Numbered from the stretch's first letter, positions 47,737 to 58,134 are shown. The stretch: DNA of 64,000 nucleotides from Cheiracanthium punctorium (GCA_038373885.1 JAWZYV010013002.1:189501-253500); one strand, 5' to 3'. Notes: generated from the sequence alone by a model not told the origin. Numbers and translations are program-made.

Positions 47737-48082
47737 CGGAAAAATGAACCCCCCACCCCACCCCCTTTCTACTTGATGACACCAAATGACTTGGTATTCT
47801 ACCTTCTTTATGGGTTGGGGTAGGAGGAATCTTTTCAGATCCTCAATTACAAATATAATTTTGAAAAGCTGCTACATGTGTTTGCCCAGAGGCTGTAAAA
47901 CCCAAAGCATGATGTGATTATGTATAGTTACCAGATTAATCACATTTCCACACAGTATATTTATTAAATTATGAATATGTCAAAGTATACTTAGTTAAAA
48001 ATTGAACACGGAAATACCTTAGTAATTAGTTAAAAACATTAAAAGCCTAAAATTTCAGTAAAAAGATTAAAACACGCCCCAT

Positions 48083-48119
48083 GAGCGCTTTCGACAGGCT
48101 AGTCTGCTGTCATCATCAG
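48083..48119 (-). ncRNA. Hammerhead-like core, PLE copy 4 left arm
   Basis: Minus strand: CTGATGA, T, GACAG-CAGACTAGC-CTGTC, GAAA, GCGCTC. The helix II sequence differs completely from copies 1-3 yet still pairs over 5 bp. Confidence 0.42.
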
Positions 48120-48139
48120 AACTGAGTTGCTTGGCTCGT

Positions 48140-49239
48140 TCACCGCTTCTTCTTCACTAAGGCCTGCCACGATTGCTCGATTTGCACATGCGCCATGTCG
48201 TTGACAGCTCCCTCTTGTGTCATTATTTCCAACGCTTCCAGTTTTAAGCCATAATTGTGATTATTATAATTAGCTATTTTCTTGACATTTACGAAATCTA
48301 TATTTATATTTTCCTTTAAGGCTAGGCGGGATAGAGCGGTACTTTGTCTATTGTATTTTATGTCGTTTATGTGTTCTTTAATTCTATCTTTAATTTTTCT
48401 TTTTGTAACCCCAATGTAGTATCCGGGAAGGTTGGAATCTCTATATGTGAAATTTATTTTATAAATACCTGCGGTTTCTAGAGGGTTAATCTTGTCTTTA
48501 TCTGATCGGATTCTTTTAAATATATTGCTATTGGGTTTAATCGGGATACGAAGGTTCATTTTACGTGCCCTGTTGGATATTTTTACAGCGAGACGGCAAC
48601 AGTACGGAATCGGATGAGTAAATGTGGATTTTTCTTTTTGTGCGTCGTTGATGATGTTAAGTTTCTTTCTTCTATGTCTGATTAGGCGGGGGATGATATT
48701 GCTGGGATAATTAGCTTCGTGCGGAAGTTGCTTTATGAATTGTATCTCTTCCTTTAGTAATTGTTGGTTGGAGCATATTTCCAGGGCTCTATTGACGTGT
48801 GAACGTAAGATTGATATTTTGTAGTTATATGTAGTTTTTGAGGAGTAATTGACTATTTTATTATTATTGGTAGGTTTACGATAAACGGTAGTTTCTATAT
48901 TGTTTGGGGTGGTTCTAATTACTTTAACATCAAGGAAATTTAGGCTATTATTCTGCTCAAGTTCTATAGTAAATTGTATATTTTCATCAAGTGAGTTAAG
49001 TTCGTCGAGGATATTATTTATGCTATTGTTATTTACTATTGCAAAGACATCATGAACGTAACGAAACCAGTATTTAATATGGGGCTGGAGGTTTGTATTG
49101 ATTAAAGTTTCAAGGTTTCGCATTTTCCACTCTGCTATTATACCAGATATCGGGGAGCCCATAGGGACACCTTTATTCTGTTTGTAAAATTTATTATTGA
49201 ATTGGAAGTAGGAGTTATTGAGGGTGAGCTCCTCAACCT
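48140..49239 (-). pseudogene. Penelope-like RT (YVHD) plus GIY-YIG endonuclease
   Basis: From the inversion junction the frame reads VEELTLNNSYFQF, NKGVPMGSPISGIIAEW (RT motif 4), then YWFRYVHDVFAIVNN, where the family has YVDD. The first Asp of the catalytic pair is His, so polymerase activity is lost. The rest is intact: NFLDVKVIRT, the connector, GIYKINF, YYIGVTKRKIKDR, and ALEIMTQEGAVND with the endonuclease Glu, to the stop at 48140. The 25 or so codons preceding VEEL in the same frame are antisense of the inverted endonuclease, not a true N-terminus. Confidence 0.9.
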
Positions 49240-49244
49240 TCCCA

Positions 49245-49515
49245 GATACTACATTGGGGTTACAAAAAGAAAAATTAAAGATAGAATTAAAGAACACATA
49301 AACGACATAAAATACAATAGACAAAGTACCGCTCTATCCCGCCTAGCCTTAAAGGAAAATATAAAAATGTCAAGAAAATAGCTAATTACAATAATCACAA
49401 TTATGGCTTAAAACGGGAAGCGTTGGAAATAATGACACAAGAGGGAGCTGTCAACGACATGGCGCATGCACAAATCGAGCAATCGTGGCAGGCCATAGTG
49501 AAGAAGAAGCGGTGA
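49245..49515 (+). pseudogene. Inverted GIY-YIG fragment of PLE copy 4
   Basis: Plus-strand YYIGVTKRKIKDRIKEHIN and STALSRLALKENI, then a 13-nt deletion relative to the left arm shifts the frame. VKKIANYNNHNYGLK and EALEIMTQEGAVNDMAH follow, to TGA at 49513-49515. Confidence 0.88.
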
Positions 49516-49535
49516 ACGAGCCAAGCAACTCAGTT

Positions 49536-49572
49536 CAGATGATGACAGCGGACTAGGCTGTTGAAAGTGCTC
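49536..49572 (+). ncRNA. Hammerhead-like core, PLE copy 4 right arm (mutated)
   Basis: CAGATGA in place of CTGATGA, then T, GACAG/CTGTT, GAAA, GTGCTC. The core change would inactivate a hammerhead. Confidence 0.35.
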
Positions 49573-49674
49573 ATGGGGCGTGTTTTAATCTTTTTACGGA
49601 AATTTTAGGCTTTTAATGTTTTTAACTAATTACTATGTCAAAGTATAATTGAGGCATTGACAATGAAAATGAGG

Positions 49675-49923
49675 CAGTAGCGGATCCAGGGGAGGGGCTA
49701 GGGGGCTTCAGCCCCCCCCAAAAGAGATTGCTCAAGGGCAACATTCTGCTTTATTATACACTTTAAATATCTAAAATGATCATATTTTATTACTTAGCCC
49801 CTCCCAAAAGCCTAATACATTGGTTTAGACTAAAATTTTGATTTAAAGTACATTTTAATTGGGTGAAATAAGCTTTTTTAAAAATTTAGCCCCTCCCAAA
49901 AAAAATTTCTGGATCCGCTACTG
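49675..49923. mobile_element. hAT MITE, 249 bp
   Basis: Termini CAGTAGCGGATCCAGG and the inverse CTGGATCCGCTACTG are flanked by a perfect 8-bp duplication AAATGAGG (49667-49674 and 49924-49931). Poly-C/G inside both ends. Confidence 0.95.
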
Positions 49924-50167
49924 AAATGAGGCAAGTGCCAAAATTTGCAAAACTGCGTTCACTGACAATAATCTATGTTCCAACGCCAATAGCATTGAAA
50001 ACGAGGCAAGTGCCTAACAAGCTTCATTTAGCTTAAGTCGTTGCCGGAAGATGGGGTTGGGGTAATTTTTGAACGCTTGGCATTGAAAAAGAGGCAACAG
50101 AAAAATCTGCGTGGGATAACTTGGAAGATATAAAGTAAGTTCGTGTCTTTTCAAAGTTCTGACATCA

Positions 50168-50760
50168 GGATTCACTCCTAGAAAACAATTAAAAATATGG
50201 TGTGATAGCTGCGACAGACAGAATAAGAATCGCATGGTTCTAATAATGATTGTATTTCTTTTCCTGAAAGGCTATTACGAAATAATCAACGTAAATTTTT
50301 TTGTTTCTGGCCATTCCTACATGCCATGTGTTAGAGACTTCGGTGTTATAGAAAAACGGAAGAGAGTGAGCAACTGCATGGTTCCAGAAGAGGTTCAAGA
50401 AATTGTAAGATCTGCTAAACTCGAAACTCCACTCCAAGAGATTCCAGTGGAAAAATATGATTTTTTCGATGTTGGACGTATTTGCGATTTGTTCCTGAAC
50501 ACTACTGCTCTTAAAATTTCTGAACTTTCTTGATTTCAGTATCGAATTCAACACTTTCTCTCATCAGCACCAAAAAGACTTTCAATTAATTAGAAGAGTG
50601 GAAACAGAAGACAATCTTCAAGAAGCAAAAATTTAATGGATTCAAACAAATGGCTACCTTTTCTTCTAACGACAAAATGCCAAAGCTAAATGAAGGAAAG
50701 AAGAAGGACTTGCTAGCAATGCTTGAATATCTCTATGAAAAATACCATAAATTTCTATAA
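50168..50760 (+). pseudogene. DUF7869-like protein, C-terminal part, frameshifted
   Basis: The frame is open from at least 50168, upstream of the ATG at 50234: GFTPRKQLKIWCDSCDRQNK gives the D-x-C-x-x-Q-N-K-N block. FFVSGHSYMPCVRDFGVIEK follows, and the C-terminal FFDVGRICDLF. After a break near 50530 a second frame (50650-50760) reads FSSNDKMPKLNEGKKKDLL to TAA. From memory, this block order is that of a multi-copy arthropod family labelled DUF7869. The Asp-containing block has the look of an RNase-H-like nuclease core, but that is inference. The N-terminal half is missing. Confidence 0.6.
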
Positions 50761-51096
50761 GGAGGTTTGCAAATAATTTTTTTCTTCTTTTCACACCTAC
50801 CTGTTATGTCTTATGTTATATATTTTGCTTCAATAAAATATTTGTAGCCAAGAACGTGAGTATTCATTTCGATATTGTACCATCAAAACTTCTTTTGCTT
50901 CTCCTGTAAAATTTAATTTTTGGCACTTACCTGATTTTCACTGTCAATGCCTCAATTATGTTGCTATTAGTGTTTAACTATGTAAAAGATATTTTTTATG
51001 ACCAAGAAATTTTTTTTTTTTTTACAGATAATATACTGCTGTGTGTTTTCAAGAGCCTACAAATAATGTAAAATGAATTTCAATTAGTCTTTATTG

Positions 51097-51650
51097 CTTT
51101 CCGAACATGTACCATGTAAGGAAAGTATTGTAATCATGAAAAAATTTGATTTGGAGTTTTTGGTGTATTTACACGTTTTGAGGTCTTCCGAATTCATTTA
51201 TGCTATTTTTACGAGATGTATGTATGTATGTGTGTGTGTGTATGTGAGTGAACACGATAGCTCCTAAACAGAGCATTCAATTAAGCTCAAATTGGGTATA
51301 TATGCTATAAACCGTCGTCGCAAGACCGGTATTGATTTTGCTGTGTATAATAGGACTTATAGTTTTTCTACAGGGCTACGACAAAGATTTCTTTTACATT
51401 ATGGCCAATGGGGCGGAATTTTTGAAAGTGCGCTAGCGTTTAAACGGTACATTCGATTGAGTTCAAATTGGGTATACATGTTATAAACCACCATCGTAAC
51501 ACTGGTATGATTTTGATGTGTAGAGGACTTAATACAGGGATACGAAAAGATTTCTTTTACATTATGGCATATGGGGAGAAATTTTTGAAAGTGTGCTAGC
51601 GTTTAAACGGTGCATTCGATTGAGCTTCAATTTGGTATATATGTTTGAAT
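51097..51650. repeat. Dispersed repeat with TG microsatellite (second copy)
   Basis: Matches 7300-7716 in order: CTTTCCGAACATG, ATTGTAATCATGAAAAA, (TG)n, GATAGCTCCTAAAC, then three diverged TTTAAACGGTxCATTCGATT units. Confidence 0.8.
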
Positions 51651-53091
51651 TATTCATCGATTAAAATTTATTTAAATGGTTGGTAATGATCTTAAGTGTT
51701 TGGAAAGTCGAGTGGAGTCACTCGAGATTTTTTAGTATTTAATTGCAAATGCGAAAAGCAATGTTTTATTTACTATTAAAATGAAGTTTTAAAAAATTAA
51801 ACATTCAACCGCTGAATATTCAGCCTAAACTATGTGCCGAATATTTGGTATGAGCTATTGGCTGGATATTCGATCAAATCACTATTTGTTATATTTTTAA
51901 TAAAATCATTATACTTTTATAAGAAAAAGAAATATGTTTCCAAAGGCCAAAACAGTCAGAGCCTGTTGGTCGGGCAAAATGCACGTTGATGACCTGATAT
52001 CAAAGAAGCACCTTATTGAATTGTGTTAAAGTCAACCACTTTCTTTTTTGGAATTTTCTAAAAATGCATCTATTCTTCCTTTTCTATATTTATTGCATTG
52101 AAAGATTTTGCATAAATTTTCTGACGAAGAATCTAAAGTTTGTTGAAACATTTATAACATGCTTTACAGCTTTTCCTAAAATTTGCAGTATCGCTGAAAT
52201 TGAGGGCTGTTCTACAAATATATCTTGCCTTTTCTTTTTTTACTCAGTTGTTTGAACTTTCTTTTCCCCAAGTTTCATACTTTCTGTGCTGATCTAACTC
52301 ATTTTTATGCATGGCCGGCTTTATCAGCCAAGGTGTTTTATTTTTTCTTTTCAGCTAAATGTTTTCTCACTTTTTCTGTAAAAGTAAGGGGTCCTAGTGC
52401 TTCTTCTTGAATGAGGATTTCTTTTTTGTTAATTTAAATGTTTCTTTAGTTAAATATGTATTTAAGATACTATTACAATAAATGACTGCAGTTTTATCTT
52501 TGTTTTCTTTTGAAAATCAACTGATAACTTAAAATTATGTTTCAATATTTTGAACCAGCTTCACCAATGGTAGCTATAATTAACCATGTGTTTACTTATA
52601 CACACACACAGACACATATATATATTTGTACATAGTTGTTCAGTTGAAAATGAAGGTTTTTTTTTTTTTTTTTTTTTAATTTGTGAAGCCAAATACAGCG
52701 GAAACCCCCCCCCCCCCAAGTAAAATGAGAAAAATTCTCTGATTTCAACATGAGAGAAAAAGTTCTTGGGAAATGTGCTTTGAAGTAGTTTTCTAGGTCA
52801 AGAATAAGATTCTTATATTTTTTTTTATTCGTTCCCTCTGATGATTATTACCCAGCTACCAACTTGTTAGGAAGGGGGGGGGGATGAAATTCACTGACGC
52901 TGTTCCTTCAAGCATTCAATTTCTATACTTTCATATCGTAAAAATTCTTGAAAAATAATAAATTAATAATTCAGAAATTTTTGATTTTCTATTAAAAAAC
53001 TCAAGAATTTAGTGTTGAGATCAAACACAAGTTTTCGAAAAATGTCAAACTAGTAAACTGAAAACAAACAAACAAGAAAAAAAAAACGTAC
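51651..53091. other. Intron start of RPA3, no other gene seen
   Basis: AT-rich with poly-T, poly-C and poly-G runs (52660-52880). Short frames at 52016-52410 are Phe-rich and look like T-rich noise. Confidence 0.5.
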
Positions 53092-53190
53092 TTGCACTAA
53101 ATTTCCAATTAAGCATACGGATTCTCCAACATGTTGAGGTAACATCGATCCAAGAACACGTTTTCTCGCTTTATCAACAGAAGCATTCAT
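53092..53190 (-). CDS. RPA3: RPA3 (replication protein A 14-kDa subunit) exon 1
   Basis: ATG at 53190, then 33 codons containing KARKRVLGSMLPQHVGES and VCLIGNLVQ, ending at donor GTACGT (phase 0). The R-V-x-x-x-M-L-x-x-x-x-x-x-x-V-C-x-x-G-x-L pattern is the start of the RPA3 OB fold (human RINAGML...VCFVGRL, from memory). It continues in frame into exon 2 at 31173, about 21.9 kb away across transposon-filled sequence. This is the natural start because the upstream sequence has no frame and the length before the VC strand fits the family. Confidence 0.7.
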
Positions 53191-53668
53191 GTCGTAGAAC
53201 AAAAAAAAAAATGTATCAAAACTAAAAAAATTATTTTCAAGCTATTATTTACCAATAACAAACCAGAAGAAATTTTTAAACAACTTCGACTTGATACGAT
53301 ACAATATACAATAGTGATTAAAGAATCCACAAGACAGACATTGGCGCAAAATGTTTAATCGAATTTTGACTAACTTTCGATTCTGTCACCGGAAAATGCC
53401 AAGGAGAAAAATTGTTACATTCTAACCATGATTCTAACTAGAGATGGGCGGTTCGACTCATTTTACTGATTCGAATCTCAACTCACTCATTACTTCGATG
53501 ATTCAAATCAGTGATTCGAATCTTGAATCAATAAAACAACTAAAGAAATTTTCCCTCTCTCTGCGCCGAAAGCCGTACTATTTAAACACCCTTCACCCAT
53601 TCGTCAGGTTTCTTCTCCGCTGAGTTCTAGGGCAGTTAGCAACTCTCTCTCCTTGCTCGAGTAAAACT

Positions 53669-54189
53669 AGTGTTTAAACTGCCCGAAATGAAAATAAAGG
53701 GGAGCTTCGTATGACCCCCTGGGCCTGTAAGATTAAAAGGTTAAGTTTGGTGTCAAAGTATTCGAAATTTTATGTATCGATGGAGGTGTACGTCTAGGGG
53801 GGGGTCGAGAATCAATAAAAACGCGCTCCGATGGATAGTTTCCGAGATATACGTTAATTAATTATGGTAATTAGACTAATTAACCATAATTGAGGCTTAA
53901 AAGGACTGCAAACATGTAGAAATTGGCTCTGGGATGGTTTCCAGACTTTGAAGATGCCGCCGGAAGAGGCTAGTGTTTAAAATGCCCAAATTGAAAATAT
54001 AGGGGAGCTTCGTATGACCCCCTGGGCCTGTAAGATTAAAAGGTTAAGTTTGGTGTCAAAGCATTCGAAATTTTAAGTATCGGTGGAGTGTTGAGTCTAG
54101 GGGGGGTCGAGAATCAATAAAAACGCGCTCCGGTGGATAGTTTCCGAGATATACGTTAATTAATTAAGGTAATTAGACTAATAAACCAT
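53669..54189. repeat. Two direct copies of a ~220-bp unit
   Basis: Units at 53669-53889 and 53971-54189 are about 93% alike by eye. Both contain GGGGAGCTTCGTATGACCCC, GGTCGAGAATCAATAAAAAC and GTTTCCGAGATATACGTTAA, separated by about 80 bp. Confidence 0.9.
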
Positions 54190-54293
54190 GGAGCTGTTTT
54201 TTCCGCGATCCGGCATCGTCATTAACGGAGAGAAAGCAGTAGCAAAAGCATCACAAGCTGGTATTGATCTCAGGATTTTCTTATCGCCGGCCT

Positions 54294-54459
54294 CAGAGGC
54301 GTAGCCAAGGGGGGGATCATAGCCCCCCCCCCCATGAGGAATTTTTTGCCATACAAAATGTTCTTCACATATTATCACATTATCACACACACGTATACAT
54401 ATATATGAGTTGCAATAGTCATGACCCCCCCCCATGAAAAATTCCTGGCTACGCCCCTG
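54294..54459. mobile_element. hAT MITE, 166 bp
   Basis: Termini CAGAGGCGTAGCCAAGG and the inverse CTGGCTACGCCCCTG are flanked by a perfect 8-bp duplication GCCGGCCT (54286-54293 and 54460-54467). Same family as 61740. Confidence 0.95.
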
Positions 54460-54991
54460 GCCGGCCTGTATTTTTGACCTTTATCGAATTCGAGATTTCA
54501 CTGAAATGAAAATGGAAATATCGGATATTTGACGTTGAAATAAAACCGATATGTCGATATTTCTCGATTTTTGGCCCAGTCCTACTGAGGGGCTGCTGCC
54601 CACCCCCCCAAAAAATGGGACCCTTTACTTAGCTTACGATTGAACTTTATCTTTAAATTTGATACCCAGCCCTCCCCGAAATAAAATCCTGGCTACGCCA
54701 CTGTCAATAACACTAACTACGCCACTGCTTTAGACCCTATTTTGTATTTCTCTGAATTACGAAAGAAAATAAAATAATTCCCCTTAAACGACAAACAGGG
54801 TAAAAAAAATATCTTAAACGAAATCTGCAGCAATAAAGCGAAATGTTATTTTGCTTACTACAAAGTCCTTTTGTGAGAGCGCTTAATACCGCCCCTGTAT
54901 CCTTCATTAAAAGTGACAAGCACAATCCTAACTTTATTTCATTCTATTTCCCTTCACATGAAAACCCGCCACCATGTAAACTTCACGTTCC

Positions 54992-55036
<45 letters not shown>

Positions 55037-55439
55037 TGGGGGCAGGGGGACATATATTGAAGTTAAAAGTAGAAAAGGGATGTTTCATTAAATTTTAAAC
55101 AAATATTAAACCAGCCAGAGAAGTTGGAAGGAGGGAGTCCCCCCGAGGGAAAAAGGTTTAAACAACTTTGAGACACCCCCCGCTCTTCCACGAGCATTGG
55201 CGTAAATTGGCATGTAATATTTGGATGGGGTGACAAAATGTTTCCGATTGTAGAAAATATCATTATTATAAATAGCTCTGATACTTGAATTTTCTTAATT
55301 TTTTTCCGGGGGGGATTGACCCCTCTTGCCCTTAGGAAGTAACGCCTATGCCCCCCGCCAAAAGCAAACGATGTTCGACCCACTCCACACCCACAGACAG
55401 ATGAAACTTTAAATCCGACCACCAACCAAGAAATGAAAC

Positions 55440-55590
55440 ACCAAAGATTCGGAAAAAAAACTTCAATTAAATGAAACATCCTTTCAACTCCTTTCGACTC
55501 TGAGTCGATAGAAGATTCGAAAAAAAAAACTCCAATTAAATCAAACATCCTTTCAACTCTTTTCGACTCTGAGTCGATAGAAGATTCGAA
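55440..55590. repeat. Two tandem ~75-bp units
   Basis: Both contain AAACATCCTTTCAACTC, TTTCGACTCTGAGTCGATAG and AGATTCG. TCGACTCTGAGTCGA is itself palindromic. Confidence 0.85.
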
Positions 55591-56427
55591 AAACTAACGA
55601 ATCTCAACGATCGTATACAATCACCGAAACAGAGCGAAACACTGAATCAGTAAAGATTCGTTGCTGCACCAACTCAGTGACCAACTCACCCACACCCACT
55701 CATTTGCTGTTTCAAATCATCTATCGACTAAGAGTCGTAAAGAGTTGAAAGAGTAAGGGAAAATCTCTGGGAACGGCAAAGGGAAAATAAGCTTTCCTTC
55801 CCTTCGAACTTGGAATGTATTTCCCCACAGTTGAGGGCTTGAGATTCGAATCAGTAGAGAGTGAGTGTAAAGACTGAGCCACTCAGTACCAAGATTCGAA
55901 TTACTGATTCGACTCATCGAATCATTGGCCATCTCTAATTCTAACTAAACCTAAACTGAAAATTGATTTTAAAACTTACTTTTCTTCACCTATATTTTAG
56001 AACAGAGCCTATTCTACATATACAGTAAGTTTTGCTCCAAGCTTGAATCAGAATCTAAACTAAAATCCAAAACTGAAATAATAACTTAATTTCGAAACCT
56101 TTCTTTTCTCTTTTATATAACCTTTACCGAAAAACCAGTGATAATGTAGATTATGTGAAACTCCTCCTATTTTCTACCGTCCCATGTATGACTATAAGTT
56201 TTAAAAGTTCAGAATTTTATTAATTTGAACATAACTTTTATGAAAGCAGAAACCTTCACTGTCGTCAATAAATATCAAACTTGAATGTTTGTTAATTTCA
56301 CTTAAGTACTTGCTGCTTAATAAAATTGTCTGTTCTGAGCTAAATTAATTTAATAAGCTGCTGATTTTTATATGTGGTATGTGGTGAACAATATTCAAAC
56401 CCAAAGAGAGTATGTACCTGTTGCTAC

Positions 56428-57914
56428 CCCAGACAGCACAGCAAACTTGCAGCAAGCTTGATTTATCAAGTCAATAAGCTTGAATTAATCTTGAAAATTC
56501 CAAGCGTGTAAGCTTGATGCAAGCTTGAATCAAGTGTTCTAGTTTACACTTGCCCAGCTTGCATTAAGCTTGACATTTCAAGCTTGAATCAAGCTTGACA
56601 TTTCAAGCTTAAAAAATTTTCCAAAAAAAAAATTTCTAAATACACGGGGCGCCCGCTGGCTAACGCGCCCCACATAATTTATTTTTCCGCGCATTTTCCC
56701 CCCTCTACGCTGAAATTTCAATTTAATTTAATCTGTTTCCATCGAGTGTTCGTGGCTGGAATAGAACCCGGGCCCTCCGCGCACACAACAGCCGGCAATT
56801 GAAGGCCGGTCGAATAGTTACCTTTTGGCCGAGCTGGATTGCGCCTCATTCTACCACCCGTAAGTCCCTGGGTTCAAACCCAGCTCTCGCCGCACGCTCG
56901 CTCTCCCTTCATATCCATTCAGCCACCGGAGCCTTGTGCAGCTATGACTAAAGTTTGAAGTAACTTACCACGCTGTTTTCTCGCCAGATTGATAAGTGGG
57001 CGATGTGTTATTTGTTTCTTTTATTTTTCCATGGGATGCATCAAAATTAAAGTAATGTTATGTATGATTTAGAGACTGTACTAATATGGAAATAAACATA
57101 ATATAAACTTAAGAGCAGCACACGTTTTAAAACTTTCAGTACCGCAACACTCATGAGCAATACTGCTGGCCAAAATTGAGACAAACGACTGATTTTGAAA
57201 TCAATTTCGTAGTATAATTGTATTTTATTTTGAAGAATTTCCATATTTGGAAATATAGAATGGGTTTACTTAACACAAATTTTGTGTTAAGTAATCTGAA
57301 ATGAAAGAAACAGATAGTTAAACGTTACTTCGAAATGCTATATCACAGTTGCTAACATGTATGGAATACAAACACTTTAGTGATTTTTGTAAATATTTCT
57401 TAAAATAACAAATAATTGAAAAATTTTGCTATTTTTAGCGCTAAAAATTCTCTTTACAAATGTGGTTATTTTCCTACATATTGGTATGCTATATCGATAT
57501 AGAGCATTTCGAAGGATTAAAAATAAGTTTAAATTAATTTATACAAATGTAAATTTGAATTATTTTCATTGTTCATACTTTATAATTAAAAAAATTATTT
57601 AACTTCTGAATTTTTTTTTATCCTTTGTAATTTTATTTTAAAATTACAAAAGTGTAAGATGTAAGATTTTTGGGCCCTAAAATCTGTAGGCCCTGGGCAG
57701 TTGCCCCGTTTGCCCTGCCGGTAATATGGCACATAAAATAAAACACATCTTTTACGAACTTTCAGCAAATTTGAGGACGCTAGACAATTAATGTCCATTC
57801 TGTTTTACAGATGGCGCCATCACTGCGCACTTTGCAAGCCAAAATCCAGCTTAAGCCAACCTTGCATTGCCAAGCCAAATGTCAAGCTTGATTTAAGCTT
57901 ATGTGCTGTCTGGG
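56428..57914. mobile_element. TIR element with AAGCTTG-rich arms
   Basis: Termini CCCAGACAGCACA and the inverse TGTGCTGTCTGGG. Both arms are packed with CAAGCTTGA/TCAAGCTTG words (56450-56620 and 57838-57900). No target duplication was clear and no transposase seen. The superfamily is not assigned. Confidence 0.7.
56811..56900 (+). mobile_element. tRNA-like SINE or decayed tRNA
   Basis: GGCCGAGCTGGATTGCG resembles an A box, and GGGTTCAAACCC is a B box. The T-arm does not pair correctly and no acceptor stem closes, so a working tRNA is unlikely. Confidence 0.45.
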
Positions 57915-58134
57915 ACGTACCAAACTGGGAGAGAAATTACAAAATAAGATATTTTACAGAATTAATAACATTAATTTTTTTATTAGTTAATTATTCATTT
58001 AAAATTTTTACCAAACTTATAAACACACACGGCATATGAAATAATTTACTTACATAATAGGCTTTCCGGAAAATTATTGGCATTGCATTGTTTGGATGGA
58101 GCTATTATAAGGACTTAATTTGTATAGGAGCTCA

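Larger units (their letters stand above)
47990..49633 (-). mobile_element. Penelope-like element copy 4 with inverted 3' end
   Basis: A minus-strand RT/endonuclease body is capped at its 5' side by an inverted copy of its own last ~390 bp (left arm 48021-48440, right arm about 49236-49633). The whole is bounded by a perfect 14-bp duplication TATGTCAAAGTATA (47976-47989 and 49634-49647). As in copy 2, only the left arm has an extra tail (47990-48020). It landed at the left edge of the TIR element at 49647. Confidence 0.92.
49647..50957 (+). mobile_element. Terminal-inverted-repeat element carrying a DUF7869-like gene remnant
   Basis: The left end AATTGAGGCATTGACAATG, interrupted by the MITE at 49675, continues as GAGGCAAGTGCCAAAATT. 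The right end, reversed, reads AATTGAGGCATTGACAGTG and AGGTAAGTGCCAAAAATT: about 38 of 43 bases match. GCATTGAAAAxGAGGCAA recurs as subterminal repeats at 49993 and 50079. The only coding content is the DUF7869-like remnant on the plus strand, with a polyadenylation signal AATAAA at about 50834. The flanking word AATT may be part of the ends or a 4-bp duplication. Confidence 0.65.
53439..55937. mobile_element. hAT element with TAGAGATGG termini, 2.5 kb
   Basis: Termini TAGAGATGGGCGGTTCGAC and, reversed, TAGAGATGGCCAATGATTCG are flanked by a perfect 8-bp duplication ATTCTAAC (53431-53438 and 55938-55945). GATTCGAATC words fill both arms. No transposase survives. The interior holds a tandem 220-bp repeat, the 54294 MITE, a 75-bp repeat pair and a long poly-T near 54993-55031. 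Confidence 0.93.

Noticed and set aside
49240..49324. N-terminal extension of the PLE copy 4 ORF (FYVVYVFFNSIFNF...)
   Set aside because: It is the antisense of the inverted endonuclease fragment across the junction, not a real protein start.
52016..52410. Hydrophobic Phe-rich frames that could suggest a membrane protein
   Set aside because: T-rich sequence translated; no start context, family motif or splice support.
56811..56900. Functional tRNA gene
   Set aside because: The B box is good, but the T-stem does not pair in register and no acceptor stem closes.
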